Positions 26,136 through 35,691 of a DNA stretch of 64,000 bases are shown here, piece after piece. Under the pieces are notes generated by a model. It did no database searches, had not been told where the DNA came from, and saw only the letters and a list, made by a program, of their open reading frames with translations. This stretch comes from JBDGYW01 sp964580055 (lineage in GTDB: Bacteria; Gemmatimonadota; Gemmatimonadetes; Gemmatimonadales; GWC2-71-9), in NCBI GenBank assembly GCA_964580055.1, contig CAZOJI010000004.1, positions 62,001 to 126,000 of the forward strand, given 5' to 3'. Position 1 is the first letter of the stretch; each line of letters begins with the position of its first letter. A program made the translations under genes and the position numbers.

Positions 26136-26866
26136 TCCGCGATATGACTCGGAGCTGGTTGAGAACACTGCTCATGCAGGCATCGTGGAACTACGAGCGC
26201 ATGATAGGTGTTGGCATCGCGTTTTCGAGCGAACCGCTATTGAGAAACCTCCCTGGCGGCAAGGGCGGGGAAGAATACCGCGCTGCGCTCGGAAGGGCGA
26301 GCGCGCAGTTCAACTCGCACCCGTTTTTCTCAGGGGCCGCGGTAGGCGCCTTGAGTAGGGCCGAACATCAAGGGCTGCCGCCGGAACAGATGGCGCGATT
26401 CCGCACGGCGCTGGCTGGGCCACTGGGATCTGTCGGTGACAAGATAGTCTGGGCTGGGACCTTGCCTATAGCTTCCGCTGTAGGCTTGATCTTGGCCGTG
26501 GTTGTGTCTCCGGTGGCCGGTGTAGTAGGCTTGCTATTAGTGCACAATGCCGTGAACCTCAGTCTCAGAATATGGGCGCTTCTGACAGGCTGGCGCGCCG
26601 GTTTGGGTGTGGCGAACCGGCTCGGCGCGCCGCTCCTTCGGATGGGCCTCAAGCTCGCCGGGCCGTGCACGGCGCTGACTCTGGGGCTGATGCTTCCGAT
26701 CGTCACTGCCTGGCTGGTGGTTCAATTCGATGCTGCAGCAGTGACGGCCACGACTGTTGTGGCCGCGGTAGGGATAGTACTCGCACGATGGCTGTGGCCG
26801 ACGTTGGGAGGGATACGGTACGGCCTCACGGTTGTAATCCTCGCGGCTTTGGCAGGTTGGATATGA
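26132..26866 (+). CDS. PTS mannose-family EIID membrane component (short)
   Basis: 244 residues (family usually 270-300). It contains LMQASWNYERMIGVGIAFSSEPLL, the EIID N-terminus, FNSHPFFSGAAVGAL, and GPLGSVGDKIVWAGTLPIASAVGLIL, the GDK-containing signature. The C-terminal membrane helices follow. ATGA overlaps at both ends couple it to EIIC and HPr. Confidence 0.88.
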   Translation: MIRDMTRSWLRTLLMQASWNYERMIGVGIAFSSEPLLRNLPGGKGGEEYRAALGRASAQFNSHPFFSGAAVGALSRAEHQGLPPEQMARFRTALAGPLGSVGDKIVWAGTLPIASAVGLILAVVVSPVAGVVGLLLVHNAVNLSLRIWALLTGWRAGLGVANRLGAPLLRMGLKLAGPCTALTLGLMLPIVTAWLVVQFDAAAVTATTVVAAVGIVLARWLWPTLGGIRYGLTVVILAALAGWI

Positions 26867-27135
26867 GCGAGGTAGACCGCACCGTGACGATCCGAAACCG
26901 TCTCGGACTCCACGCTAGGCCGGCTGGAGAGTTCGTCAAGGTCGCATCCAAGTTCAATTCGAATGTCACGGTCTCCAAGGGGGAACTCGAGGTCAACGGG
27001 AAGAGCATCATGGGCGTGATGACGCTCGCCGCAGAATGCGGGAGCAAGGTAACGGTTCGCGCCGACGGCGAGGACGCGGAATCGGCCGTGGAAGCGCTGG
27101 CGGAACTGCTCGACAGAGAGTTCGGCGACTTATGA
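26863..27135 (+). CDS. Phosphocarrier protein HPr
   Basis: 90 residues. The catalytic histidine lies in GLHARPAG (H17, equivalent of His15), and the regulatory serine in NGKSIMGVMTLA (S48, equivalent of Ser46). It shuttles phosphate from EI to EIIA and can be phosphorylated by HprK from the same operon. The ATGA start overlaps the EIID stop and the ATGA at the end leads into ptsI. The longer frame from 26572 is a read-through artefact. Confidence 0.95.
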   Translation: MSEVDRTVTIRNRLGLHARPAGEFVKVASKFNSNVTVSKGELEVNGKSIMGVMTLAAECGSKVTVRADGEDAESAVEALAELLDREFGDL

Positions 27136-28913
27136 GTGATCCCCGTATTCTCAAGGGTATAGGGGTTTCCAACGGCGTTGCGGTCGGGCCCGTCTACGTG
27201 ATGAGCACGGATATGCCCGAGATGACCCATCGCGTGATCGCCAGCGACGAGGTAGAGAGCGAGTTGCTCAAGCTGCGCAAGGCGATTGCGAATGTTCGCG
27301 ACGAGCTAGACAAGTTGCGCCAGCACACACTCATTCACGCGGGTAAGGAAGAAGCCAAGATTTTCAGCGCTCAGATGCTCATGCTGGAGGACCCGTACTT
27401 CCTCGGTGAAGTCGAGAGTCTGATTCGCGAAAACCAGCTCAGTGCGGAACGAGCGTTCGAGTTCAAGGTGCTGGAGATGCGAGATCAGTGGGCGCAATCT
27501 CCAAGCGCCACACTGCGGCAAAAGACAGCTGACCTGACGGGCATTCAGATTCGCGTACTCCAGACCCTGCTCGGCGGTTCGCTCGAGGACGTTCTGCATG
27601 GGTCTGGCGATCGTCCGGCAATAGTCCTGATGCGGGAACTCACGCCGGGACTCACCATCCAGTTCGAACAGTCATCGGTGGCAGGCCTGGGGAGCGAGTA
27701 CGGAACCAGGGCCGCGCACGCGGCGATAATTGCGCGCAGTCTCGAGATACCCTGCGTTATGGGCTTGATGGGTGGAGTCGACCAGGTTGAGAGCGGGACT
27801 ATGGCCATTCTCGACGGCACGCGTGGTACGGTGCTCCTCGACCCGACCGACGATGAGATCGCCGAGGCCTACGAAAGGGAGGGACGGCGCCTGAAGCTGG
27901 CGGGAGAGCTCAAGGACGCCGTAAACCAACCGAGCATCACTTCGGACGGCGTCGACGTGGTGCTGCGAGGCAACGTCGACCTGCCGGAGGAGATCGGGGT
28001 GGTTTCGGAGAACGGAGCGGAGGGGGTCGGCCTGCTTCGCACGGAATTCCTTCTCATCGGACGCGAAGAGATGCCCAATGAGGAGGAACAGTTCGAGTTC
28101 TTCACTCGTTTGGTGAAGTGGTTCCCCGACCAACCGGTCGTTATTCGGAGCTACGATGTCGGCGGCGACAAATTCCCGGCAGCGTTCCGTGCTCAGCGTG
28201 AGGCGAATCCCTTCCTCGGATGGCGGGCGATACGGGTGTGTCTCGACGAGCCGGATATGTTCCGTACCCAGATTCGCGCAGTGCTTCGAGCCAGGGCGCT
28301 CGCTGATGTGCGGCTCATGCTGCCCTTGGTCAGTCAAGTGGAGGAAATAGAGCGATCTAGGGATTTGGTCTCCGAGGAATGCTATGCGCTCGAACGGGCC
28401 GGCATAGAGTATGGTGAAGACCTGCCGATCGGTGTGATGGTCGAGACGCCCGCCGCGGCCATGCTGGTCGACCAGTTCGCGCAGAAGAGCGCATTCATCA
28501 GCGTCGGCACCAACGATCTCACACAGTACACTCTAGCGATCGACCGCAGCAACGCCCGCTTGGCCGACCGTTACACAGCCCTGCACCCGGCAGTGGTCCG
28601 GCTCCTGAAACGAATCGTGGACAGCAGCGCACGCGAGCGGATCGAGGCGAGTGTATGCGGTGAGATGGCGTCGGAACCGCTGTCGTTGCTGTTGCTGATC
28701 GGCCTGGGTTTCAGAGTGTTCAGTGCCTCCCCCGTAGCACTACCACTGATGCGCTGGTTGGTGCGCCAGTTCGATATCGGCACCGCCGAGCGTGCAGCGG
28801 AGGTTGCACTCGAAGTTCCGACCGCTAAAGACGTCTATGAGGTGTTGGAATGGCGCCTCAGCGAACTCGTCGATTTGAACCTGTTGGACCTCGGTCCATT
28901 GCCCGGTGGTTGA
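27132..28913 (+). CDS. ptsI: Phosphoenolpyruvate-protein phosphotransferase (enzyme I)
   Basis: First PTS enzyme; takes phosphate from PEP. 593 residues. N-terminal domain ILKGIGVSNGVAVGPVYV; phospho-His in YGTRAAHAAIIARSLEIPCVMG (about H196); PEP-binding TIM barrel with GVGLLRTEFLL, IRSYDVGGDK, GVMVETPAAA and FISVGTNDLTQYTLAIDR, and the active cysteine in VCGEMASEP. Complete. Last gene of the overlapping hpf-hprK-PTS run; metK begins 41 bases later. Confidence 0.96.
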   Translation: MSDPRILKGIGVSNGVAVGPVYVMSTDMPEMTHRVIASDEVESELLKLRKAIANVRDELDKLRQHTLIHAGKEEAKIFSAQMLMLEDPYFLGEVESLIRENQLSAERAFEFKVLEMRDQWAQSPSATLRQKTADLTGIQIRVLQTLLGGSLEDVLHGSGDRPAIVLMRELTPGLTIQFEQSSVAGLGSEYGTRAAHAAIIARSLEIPCVMGLMGGVDQVESGTMAILDGTRGTVLLDPTDDEIAEAYEREGRRLKLAGELKDAVNQPSITSDGVDVVLRGNVDLPEEIGVVSENGAEGVGLLRTEFLLIGREEMPNEEEQFEFFTRLVKWFPDQPVVIRSYDVGGDKFPAAFRAQREANPFLGWRAIRVCLDEPDMFRTQIRAVLRARALADVRLMLPLVSQVEEIERSRDLVSEECYALERAGIEYGEDLPIGVMVETPAAAMLVDQFAQKSAFISVGTNDLTQYTLAIDRSNARLADRYTALHPAVVRLLKRIVDSSARERIEASVCGEMASEPLSLLLLIGLGFRVFSASPVALPLMRWLVRQFDIGTAERAAEVALEVPTAKDVYEVLEWRLSELVDLNLLDLGPLPGG

Positions 28914-28954
28914 GGTACCACTAGGTTCAGAACTTCACCCACAACCCAAAGACA

Positions 28955-30139
28955 ATGAACAAAAACGAACATATTTTCTCATCAGAGTCGGTTACCGAGG
29001 GTCATCCGGACAAGATGGCCGATCAGATTTCCGACGGAATATTGGACGCAATAATCGATCGCGATCCCACTGCGCGCGTGGCGTGTGAGACACTGCTGAC
29101 GACCGGCATGGTTATGCTTGCCGGTGAAATCACCACGAATTCGCGGTACAACGCTCCGCAAATCGTGCGCGATATCGTGAAGGACATCGGATATACGGAC
29201 GCCAACCTCGGCTTGGACAGTGAAACCTGTGCCGTTCTGACGGCTTTGGGAGGGCAATCGCTGGACATAGCCCTGGGAGTGGATACCGGCGGAGCTGGTG
29301 ACCAGGGTATGATGTTCGGCTATGCCTGCGACGAGACCGTGGAGTTGATGCCGATGCCGATCATGCTGGCGCACAGGCTCACGAAGCGGCTGGCGGATGC
29401 TCGAAAGACGGGAGAGCTTCCGTGGCTTGGACCAGATGGCAAGAGCCAGGTGGCAGTTCGCTACGGTGATGGTCGTCCGGTGGCTGTCAGTGCAGTTGTC
29501 CTTTCCACTCAACACTCACCGGATATGGACATTGCCGAGGTACGTGCGGAGGTAGAGAACAAGATAATCGGGCCGGTCCTGGAGGCATCGGGGTTGGACA
29601 CTGATGGTATGGATCGACACATCAATCCTACGGGACGCTTCGTGGTGGGTGGCCCGCAGGGCGACGCCGGGTTGACCGGCCGCAAGATCATCGTCGACAC
29701 GTACGGTGGCACAGGACGTCACGGTGGCGGCTGTTTCAGCGGTAAGGACCCCACGAAAGTGGACCGTTCGGCTGCGTACGCCTCCCGCTGGGTGGCAAAG
29801 AACGTGGTAGCGGCCGGACTCGCCAAGCGCTGCGAGGTTCAGGTGGCGTACGCCATTGGCGTTGCGGATCCGGTTTCGGTAATGGTCGATACGTTCGATA
29901 CCGGTGAAGTCTCCGACGATAAGCTGGTCCAGGCGATACGCCAAGTGTTCGACCTGACACCCGCCGGTATCATCGACGATCTCAACCTCCGAACGCCGAT
30001 CTTCAGGGAGACGGCCGCATACGGTCATTTCGGGCGTGAGCCTCGCATCGTGGAGGTGAACGGAAAACAGGTGAAGTTCTTCTCGTGGGAAGATCCCATT
30101 CGAGCTACCGCGCTGGCCGATGCGGCGCGATCCATGTGA
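28955..30139 (+). CDS. metK: S-adenosylmethionine synthetase
   Basis: Makes SAM from methionine and ATP. 394 residues with SESVTEGHPDKMADQISD, the GAGDQGMMFGYAC hexapeptide region, TGRKIIVDTYGG and GGGCFSGKDPTKVDRSAAY. No SAM riboswitch is visible in the 41-base gap upstream. ahcY follows after 54 bases, pairing SAM synthesis with SAH removal, and serving MiaB, MtaB and other methyl transfers. Confidence 0.97.
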   Translation: MNKNEHIFSSESVTEGHPDKMADQISDGILDAIIDRDPTARVACETLLTTGMVMLAGEITTNSRYNAPQIVRDIVKDIGYTDANLGLDSETCAVLTALGGQSLDIALGVDTGGAGDQGMMFGYACDETVELMPMPIMLAHRLTKRLADARKTGELPWLGPDGKSQVAVRYGDGRPVAVSAVVLSTQHSPDMDIAEVRAEVENKIIGPVLEASGLDTDGMDRHINPTGRFVVGGPQGDAGLTGRKIIVDTYGGTGRHGGGCFSGKDPTKVDRSAAYASRWVAKNVVAAGLAKRCEVQVAYAIGVADPVSVMVDTFDTGEVSDDKLVQAIRQVFDLTPAGIIDDLNLRTPIFRETAAYGHFGREPRIVEVNGKQVKFFSWEDPIRATALADAARSM

Positions 30140-30193
30140 CGACGCAATTCGTCCCATCAATTTGGAATTTGTACTGATCGGAGTAATCGATAT

Positions 30194-31672
30194 ATGACCA
30201 CAACTACTGCAGAATCAACGCAGAAGACTGAGACCGGCTTGGAGTACGATGTGAAAGACCTCGAACTCGCCGAGCATGGAAGAAGAGAGATCAAGTTGGC
30301 CGAACACGAAATGCCGGGTCTCATGGCCGTCCGTGAGCGCTACCGGGAGCAACAGCCTCTTGCCGGAGCCAAGATAACGGGCAGCCTGCACATGACTGTG
30401 CAGACGGCAGTTCTCATCGAGACACTGAGAGCGTTGGGTGCCGATGTCCGTTGGGCCAGCTGCAACATCTTTTCTACCCAGGATCATGCGGCTGCGGCGG
30501 TGGTGGTTGGACCAGACGGCACACCGACCGAGCCGCGCGGGACTCCGGTCTTTGCGTGGAAGGGCGAGACGCTCGAGGAATATTGGAGATGCACTTCGCG
30601 CGCGTTGACTTGGCCCGACGGTTCGGGCCCCGACATGATAGTAGACGATGGCGGCGATGCTACGCTGATGGTACATAAGGGTGCCCAGTTCGAAAGAGCC
30701 GGCGCGGTGCCCGAGTTCGATTCGGAGAACGAACCGGAGGAGTGGGGGGTGGTCCTCGAGCGGCTGCGGATGGAAATCAAGGAAACACCAGGGCGTTGGA
30801 GCAAGGTGGCCGAAGGCATTCGTGGCGTGAGCGAGGAAACCACGACGGGCGTCAACCGCCTGTACCAGATGGAGACCGACGGGTCACTTCTGTTCACCGC
30901 AATCAACGTGAATGACTCTGTCACCAAGAGCAAATTCGACAATGTCTACGGGTGCCGGCACTCGGTGATTGACGGGCTGAACCGTGCCTCGGACGTGATG
31001 ATCGGCGGCAAGGTGGCGGTGGTCCTAGGATACGGCGAAGTGGGCAAAGGCTGTGCGCAGGCGCTCCGTGGTCAGGGCTGCCGTGTCATCGTGACCGAGA
31101 TAGACCCGATTGTGGCTCTGCAGGCGGCCATGGAGGGATTCCAGGTCTGCAGGCTGGAGGAGGTTGTCGAGATCGCCGACTTCTTCGTGACCGCTACCGG
31201 CAACTTCAACGTTCTCACAGCCGCGCACATGTCCCGCATGAAGGACAAAGCGGTGGTTGGCAACATAGGGCACTTCGACAACGAAATCGACATGGCGGGT
31301 TTGGCGAAGATCCCCGGCATTGAAAAGCGCAACGTCAAGCCGCAGTATGACGAATGGGTGTTTGCCGACGGCCACAGCATCCTGGTGTTGGCGGAAGGCC
31401 GGCTGCTGAATCTGGGTTGCGCAACCGGACATCCGAGCTTCGTGATGTCGGCATCGTTCACCAACCAGGTGTTGGCACAGATCGAACTCTGGCAGCACCC
31501 CGAGAAATATGAGAAGAAGGTCTACATGCTTCCGAAGCTGCTAGACGAGGAGGTGGCGCGCCTCCATCTGGATCAACTCGGAGTGAAGATGACGGTCCTC
31601 ACCGAGGAACAGGCGAAGTACCTCGGTGTTCCAATCGAGGGACCGTACAAGCCGGAACACTACCGGTACTGA
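30194..31672 (+). CDS. ahcY: S-adenosylhomocysteine hydrolase
   Basis: NAD-dependent cleavage of S-adenosylhomocysteine to adenosine and homocysteine. 492 residues (long bacterial form with the insert near EFDSENEPEEWGVVLERL). GSLHMTVQTAVLIETL near residue 62, SCNIFSTQDHAAAAV, the NAD loop VLGYGEVGKGCAQALRG, and the C-terminal KPEHYRY are present. Probably co-transcribed with metK. Confidence 0.97.
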   Translation: MTTTTAESTQKTETGLEYDVKDLELAEHGRREIKLAEHEMPGLMAVRERYREQQPLAGAKITGSLHMTVQTAVLIETLRALGADVRWASCNIFSTQDHAAAAVVVGPDGTPTEPRGTPVFAWKGETLEEYWRCTSRALTWPDGSGPDMIVDDGGDATLMVHKGAQFERAGAVPEFDSENEPEEWGVVLERLRMEIKETPGRWSKVAEGIRGVSEETTTGVNRLYQMETDGSLLFTAINVNDSVTKSKFDNVYGCRHSVIDGLNRASDVMIGGKVAVVLGYGEVGKGCAQALRGQGCRVIVTEIDPIVALQAAMEGFQVCRLEEVVEIADFFVTATGNFNVLTAAHMSRMKDKAVVGNIGHFDNEIDMAGLAKIPGIEKRNVKPQYDEWVFADGHSILVLAEGRLLNLGCATGHPSFVMSASFTNQVLAQIELWQHPEKYEKKVYMLPKLLDEEVARLHLDQLGVKMTVLTEEQAKYLGVPIEGPYKPEHYRY

Positions 31673-31731
31673 TAGGTGTTTGCGGTTTTCTTGTCGAGGG
31701 GCCGAAGCCGCGCCGTGTATGAGGCAATAGG

Positions 31732-32244
31732 ATGAGCGATAACTCAATGCTTGAAGTCAAAGTCGTACACCTGGGGCTGGATCGCTCTAGCAACACACCC
31801 GTCGTGATTCTTCAGGAGAAGGATGGGGAGCGCGTTTTGCCTATTTGGATCGGACCTTCCGAGGCGAGCGCAATCGCCATGGAGCTCGCCGGAGTCAAGT
31901 TCTCGAGGCCGCTCACGCACGATCTGGTGAAGCAGCTGATACTCGGACTTGGCGGGCGTTTGAGCCGGGTTTCGATAACCAGAGTGAAAGAGAACACTTA
32001 CTACGCCGAGATGGAGATATACCAGGAGGACAATGTGGTGCGCGTCGATGCCCGGCCGTCCGACAGTATAGCGGTAGCGCTGCGATTCGGGGCGCCGATC
32101 TTCACACAACCGGACCTGCTTGGCAAGACCTCCATCGATCTGGTTGAGCCTGGTCCCGGAGAATCTACTTCTCTCGACGCCGACTCCCTGAAGTCCTACC
32201 TGGAAGATCTGGATCCCGAAGATTTCGGTAAGTTCGTTCCATAG
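31732..32244 (+). CDS. Bifunctional nuclease-family (DUF151) protein
   Basis: 170 residues. The BFN/DUF151 domain spans most of it: VVHLGLDRSSNTPVVILQEKDGERVLPIWIGPSEASAIAMEL, then HDLVKQLILGLGG and VDARPSDSIAVALRFGAPIF. Family members have been described as having weak DNase/RNase activity in some organisms; the cellular role in bacteria is unsettled. A Ser/Asp/Glu-rich C-terminal tail is appended. The next gene starts one base after its stop. Confidence 0.87.
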   Translation: MSDNSMLEVKVVHLGLDRSSNTPVVILQEKDGERVLPIWIGPSEASAIAMELAGVKFSRPLTHDLVKQLILGLGGRLSRVSITRVKENTYYAEMEIYQEDNVVRVDARPSDSIAVALRFGAPIFTQPDLLGKTSIDLVEPGPGESTSLDADSLKSYLEDLDPEDFGKFVP

Positions 32245-32245
32245 G

Positions 32246-33199
32246 TTGCTCGTCTGGAGCTCGCTAGCCCTGGGGGCCCCCGCAATTGTGGCCGCCCAGG
32301 GTTTCGAGTTGAGTGGGCGAATCTATCACGCCACTTCCCAAGATTCCGTCGCGCTGCCCGCGCGAACCGTAGTCCTCCATGAGGTGGATGACACGGGAGG
32401 CGCCGCGATCGACTCCACCGACACCGATCAGGCCGGTTGGTACCGCTTCTTCGTCGCTGAGCCGGACACCACGGCGGAGTACTTTGTGAGTGTCGAGCAA
32501 GCGGACATCGGTTACTTCTCGAGAGTGTTGCGTCTCGCCGCTGTAGGTTCCGACACGGCACCCCCTATAGTCGTCTACGATACCTCGTACGCCTCGCCGA
32601 GAATCTCGCTTCGAGAACGTCACGTGATCGTCCGGTCGGCGGAGGAAGACGGAACGAGGCAGTTCGTGGAGTTGATTACGCTCAGCAACAGTGGGCACCT
32701 CACGCGTATTCCCGCCGACACTGCCAACCCGGTATGGCAAGGTTCCCTGCCGGCCGGCGCCTTTGGGCTGACGGTTGGCGAGAGCGAGGTGGGGCGCGGT
32801 GCAGTTTACCGGCGCGGCTCTGCGCTCGCGGTTGCGGCACCGATCCCTCCGGGAGACAAGCGATTTCTGATCAGCTACATCGTACCACGCGCCGGCGGAG
32901 TGCTAGAGGTGCCGGTCGGCCAGGCGACTCCGCGCCTGACGGTATCTCTCGAGGATACGACGGGGACCGTCGACGGTGGCGGTTTGGCGTTTTACGGGAT
33001 CGAGACCGTGGGCGGTTCATACTTCAAGCGCTACGATGCATTGGAAGTACCGGCATCGACGACGGTCTATGTCCGCATCAGTCAGCCGTTTTTTTCGATC
33101 GACAGGCTTCAGCTGGTCGTAGTCTTGATTGTCGCGTTGGGAATGGCCGGGACGCTCCTCTGGTGGATTCGACGCCAACGATTGGTTTCCGCACCCTAG
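32246..33199 (+). CDS. Exported membrane-anchored protein, unknown function
   Basis: 317 residues. A signal-type N-terminus (LVWSSLALGAPAIVAAQ), then a beta-rich region starting FELSGRIYHATSQDSVALPARTVVLHEV with TDQAGWYRFFV, which reads like a carboxypeptidase-regulatory (CNA-B-like) domain. A long extracytoplasmic part follows, and near residues 291-308 there is one membrane helix (LQLVVVLIVALGMAGTLLWWI) with a basic cytoplasmic end. TTG 32246 is the only plausible start. It lies upstream of the B12 riboswitch, so it is not controlled by it. Confidence 0.75.
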   Translation: MLVWSSLALGAPAIVAAQGFELSGRIYHATSQDSVALPARTVVLHEVDDTGGAAIDSTDTDQAGWYRFFVAEPDTTAEYFVSVEQADIGYFSRVLRLAAVGSDTAPPIVVYDTSYASPRISLRERHVIVRSAEEDGTRQFVELITLSNSGHLTRIPADTANPVWQGSLPAGAFGLTVGESEVGRGAVYRRGSALAVAAPIPPGDKRFLISYIVPRAGGVLEVPVGQATPRLTVSLEDTTGTVDGGGLAFYGIETVGGSYFKRYDALEVPASTTVYVRISQPFFSIDRLQLVVVLIVALGMAGTLLWWIRRQRLVSAP

Positions 33200-33264
33200 C
33201 GAAGCAGCCGCTTGCGATATAGTTTATTCTGCGACTGTCGGCAGATGTAGAGGCCGGCAATTAC

Positions 33265-33402
33265 TGCGAGTGCGGTGCACGGAAGCCGGTGAGAATCCGG
33301 CGCGGCCCCGCCACTGTAATGGGCAAGCAGGTCGACTCAATTGCCACTGGGGAACCGGGAAGGCGAGTCGACGTCCACAGCCAGGAGACGTACCCACTCG
33401 CA
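33265..33402 (+). promoter_or_regulatory. Cobalamin (B12) riboswitch aptamer
   Basis: The closing stem pairs TGCGAGTG (33265-33272) with CACTCGCA (33395-33402). Inside lie the conserved GGAAGCCGGTGAGAATCCGG core, the CGGCCCCGCCACTGT junction (around 33300-33320), and the B12 box, CAGCCAGGAGACG at 33378-33390. These are the hallmarks of the adenosylcobalamin-binding RNA. It is in sense orientation ahead of a TonB receptor and lipoprotein, so B12 should repress them. Confidence 0.93.
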
Positions 33403-33624
33403 CCACTGCAGAGTCCCTCGCGGGAGGGATGGTGGGCGTGAATGGGAAATCGCATACATGCCGCTCACTACCATCCCGATGGGATAGGAGTGAACGGCTT
33501 TCTTGTTTCGCGGACATTCAGTTGTTGCATATGTAGTTGCCGCGCTCACTGACCGGAGCCACGACCCACGGTTGGTAGTTTCGAGGGCTGGTGAAAGAGG
33601 TGGCGAAACACCGCAGGGGGAAGT
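33403..33624 (+). promoter_or_regulatory. Riboswitch expression platform and receptor leader
   Basis: Downstream of the aptamer are a stem TCCCTC/GAGGGA (33414-33419 with 33424-33429), then GATGGT and a later ACCATC that could pair over about 40 bases, and a further ATCCC/GGGAT hairpin. These mutually compatible or competing helices lie well before the AGGGGGAAG ribosome site (33615-33623). No uridine run follows, so control by sequestration or Rho is as likely as an intrinsic terminator. No gene was found in this stretch. Confidence 0.5.
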
Positions 33625-35691
33625 TTGCACCGGTCAGCCATAGAGGCTCCCCTGCTCATTGCGGGGCTGACGGTCTTCCTGGTCCTTCCTCAGCACTCCT
33701 TGGCGGGTCAGCGGCCAGGTGAGGTACAGGGGTCGGTGACTGATGAGGTTACCGGGATTCCTGTGCCGAAGGCCGATGTGTTGGTTGGTGATCTGCACAC
33801 CGTCACCGGTCCGGACGGGCGGTTCTGGCTCGGCAATGTCCCGGCGGGGCGGATTCGAATCATGGTGAGAGCGGTTGGCTACGCCCGCAGGGACACCCTG
33901 GTGTCTGTTCGAAACGGCATGGAGTCCGAGGTCCGGGTGGAGCTGCAACGTTATGCAGTGGAACTGGAGCCGCTCTCGGTGGTCGGGCGCCAGCCGTCTC
34001 GTGTGCCGACAATCGTGCGGGCCGACTTGAAGAAGCGCGGCAGGACTCTGGCGGAGGCGCTGGACGGTTGGGAATCCGTTGTGATTCGCGAGGACGGTTC
34101 GGGCGATTCGGCTCCTATCATCCGAGCGTCCGCGCCCGACGAGGTGCTCGTGCTGGTCGACGGCGTCCCGCTCAACGACCCAACCACGGGCGTAGCCGAC
34201 TTGAGCAGAATTCCTGTGAGCCAGGTTGAGGACGTGTCGCTCTATACGGGTCCTCAGACTGCCCGGTTCGGCGGGCGCGCTCTGGCGGGAGCGTTGGTTG
34301 TGGAGCTTCGGGAGACGGGCGAGTCACATCTCGAAGTCTGGGGAGGCTCGTACGGGCTGGCCGGCGGTTCGGGTAGACTCATTCTGGACCCTACTACCTC
34401 CCTGCATGTCGAAGCAGAGCGCCGCGGGGCTGAATTCCCGGTAACTCTGCCCGTAAATCGGGGTGGCGGCGAGTCGGTGCGGTCCAATGCCGACAACCGA
34501 TCTCTCAGGGCAGCGTTTCGGACTCGCACCCGGAACTTGACGCTATCGCTTCTCGGCGAAGCGGAAGCCCGCGGATTGCCGGGCACTCTCTCCAATCCGA
34601 GCTCGACGGCCCGCGGCACTACACTGTGGACCCGCGCCAACGGGTCTTGGGAACACGGGAATCTCGGCGTGGAGGTGTTTGGAGACCTCGTGCGGACGAC
34701 GTACCGTGATAGTTCACCGCCGATGACGTTCCCCTACGACGACAGTACGTGGGCCGGTTCTGTGGGCGTCGAGGGCGGATGGCGTGGGTTGCGAGCGGGC
34801 GCACGGATCGATCACACGTGGGGGAGTGGGATTCGCGACCGAAGCTTTTCGGTCTTCAGAGCGCACTTGGTCGGAGAAACCAGTGCGAGCGGAACGTTTG
34901 GCAGCCTCAATTGGTGGCTGGCACCGACTGCACGCTTGGATTTGTGGACCACCCAAGGCTCGCCGGCATTTTCTCTCAGGCTGGATGGGGCCCTGCACAA
35001 AGGCCCCTGGTCAGTGGAAGCCGGGTTCGGGAGCAGCACCGCACCGCCGGTCCTGGCAAACCTCACGTATCGCGAGGGCGTCGGCATCCGCATCAACCCC
35101 GACCTCGAGCCGGAGAGAGTTCCGCTCGCGGGGGAATTGGCGTTCGGCTGGAACCCCGAATCGACGGTAGTGGAACCTGCACTCCGGGTAAGAGCATATG
35201 CCGGCAAAGTGAAGGGGATGATAATCTGGTCCCCCGACTTTCGGTTTGTGTGGAGTCCCGGAAACTACGACGTGAATCGGTCGGGTGTCGAGCTGAGTGG
35301 CAAGCTCGGTCTTCCCTTTGTGAGGGCGTCGGTGCGCGCGACGTCTTCTTTCAACGCCGTGACGTACGACAGGCCGAACGGCCCGCAGGTGATCTATCGG
35401 CCGCGAGACAACCAAAGCATTCATCTGAATGTGCACCCGGGACCGGCAGCGCTCAGGATAGCGTGGCGGCGACTGGGCGAGCGGTTCCCGAGCCATGGCG
35501 GCATCAACGCCCTCGCAGCGGTGTCGGTCTGGGACGTTTCGCTAAGCACTGATCGAGGCTTGGGCAACTCACCGATCGATATCGAGCTTCTGCTCCGCGA
35601 TCTGTTTGATGCCCGAGCGGAGTTCATAGGTGGCTATCCGTCCCGCGGTCGCAGTCTAACACTTCGAATCAAGATAGGAGCATCTCAATGA
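33625..35691 (+). CDS. TonB-dependent receptor, probable cobalamin transporter (BtuB-like)
   Basis: 688 residues with signal peptide (cleavage near LAG-QRPG), an N-terminal carboxypeptidase-regulatory domain (EVQGSVTDEVTGIPVPKADVLVG, about residues 30-105), a plug domain (RASAPDEVLVLVDGVPLNDP, PVSQVEDVSLYTGPQTARFGG), and a beta-barrel to the end. The N-terminal extension is common in Bacteroidota and Gemmatimonadota receptors. B12 as the substrate is inferred from the riboswitch immediately upstream. TTG start with AGGGGGAAG just before it. The stop overlaps the lipoprotein gene (ATGA). Confidence 0.88.
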   Translation: MHRSAIEAPLLIAGLTVFLVLPQHSLAGQRPGEVQGSVTDEVTGIPVPKADVLVGDLHTVTGPDGRFWLGNVPAGRIRIMVRAVGYARRDTLVSVRNGMESEVRVELQRYAVELEPLSVVGRQPSRVPTIVRADLKKRGRTLAEALDGWESVVIREDGSGDSAPIIRASAPDEVLVLVDGVPLNDPTTGVADLSRIPVSQVEDVSLYTGPQTARFGGRALAGALVVELRETGESHLEVWGGSYGLAGGSGRLILDPTTSLHVEAERRGAEFPVTLPVNRGGGESVRSNADNRSLRAAFRTRTRNLTLSLLGEAEARGLPGTLSNPSSTARGTTLWTRANGSWEHGNLGVEVFGDLVRTTYRDSSPPMTFPYDDSTWAGSVGVEGGWRGLRAGARIDHTWGSGIRDRSFSVFRAHLVGETSASGTFGSLNWWLAPTARLDLWTTQGSPAFSLRLDGALHKGPWSVEAGFGSSTAPPVLANLTYREGVGIRINPDLEPERVPLAGELAFGWNPESTVVEPALRVRAYAGKVKGMIIWSPDFRFVWSPGNYDVNRSGVELSGKLGLPFVRASVRATSSFNAVTYDRPNGPQVIYRPRDNQSIHLNVHPGPAALRIAWRRLGERFPSHGGINALAAVSVWDVSLSTDRGLGNSPIDIELLLRDLFDARAEFIGGYPSRGRSLTLRIKIGASQ

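Noticed and set aside
28914..30193. SAM or SAH riboswitch near metK/ahcY
   Set aside because: The gaps are 41 and 54 bases, too short and without the conserved elements.
34749..35552. 267-residue plus-strand frame
   Set aside because: Out-of-frame shadow of the TonB receptor, which has clear domains.
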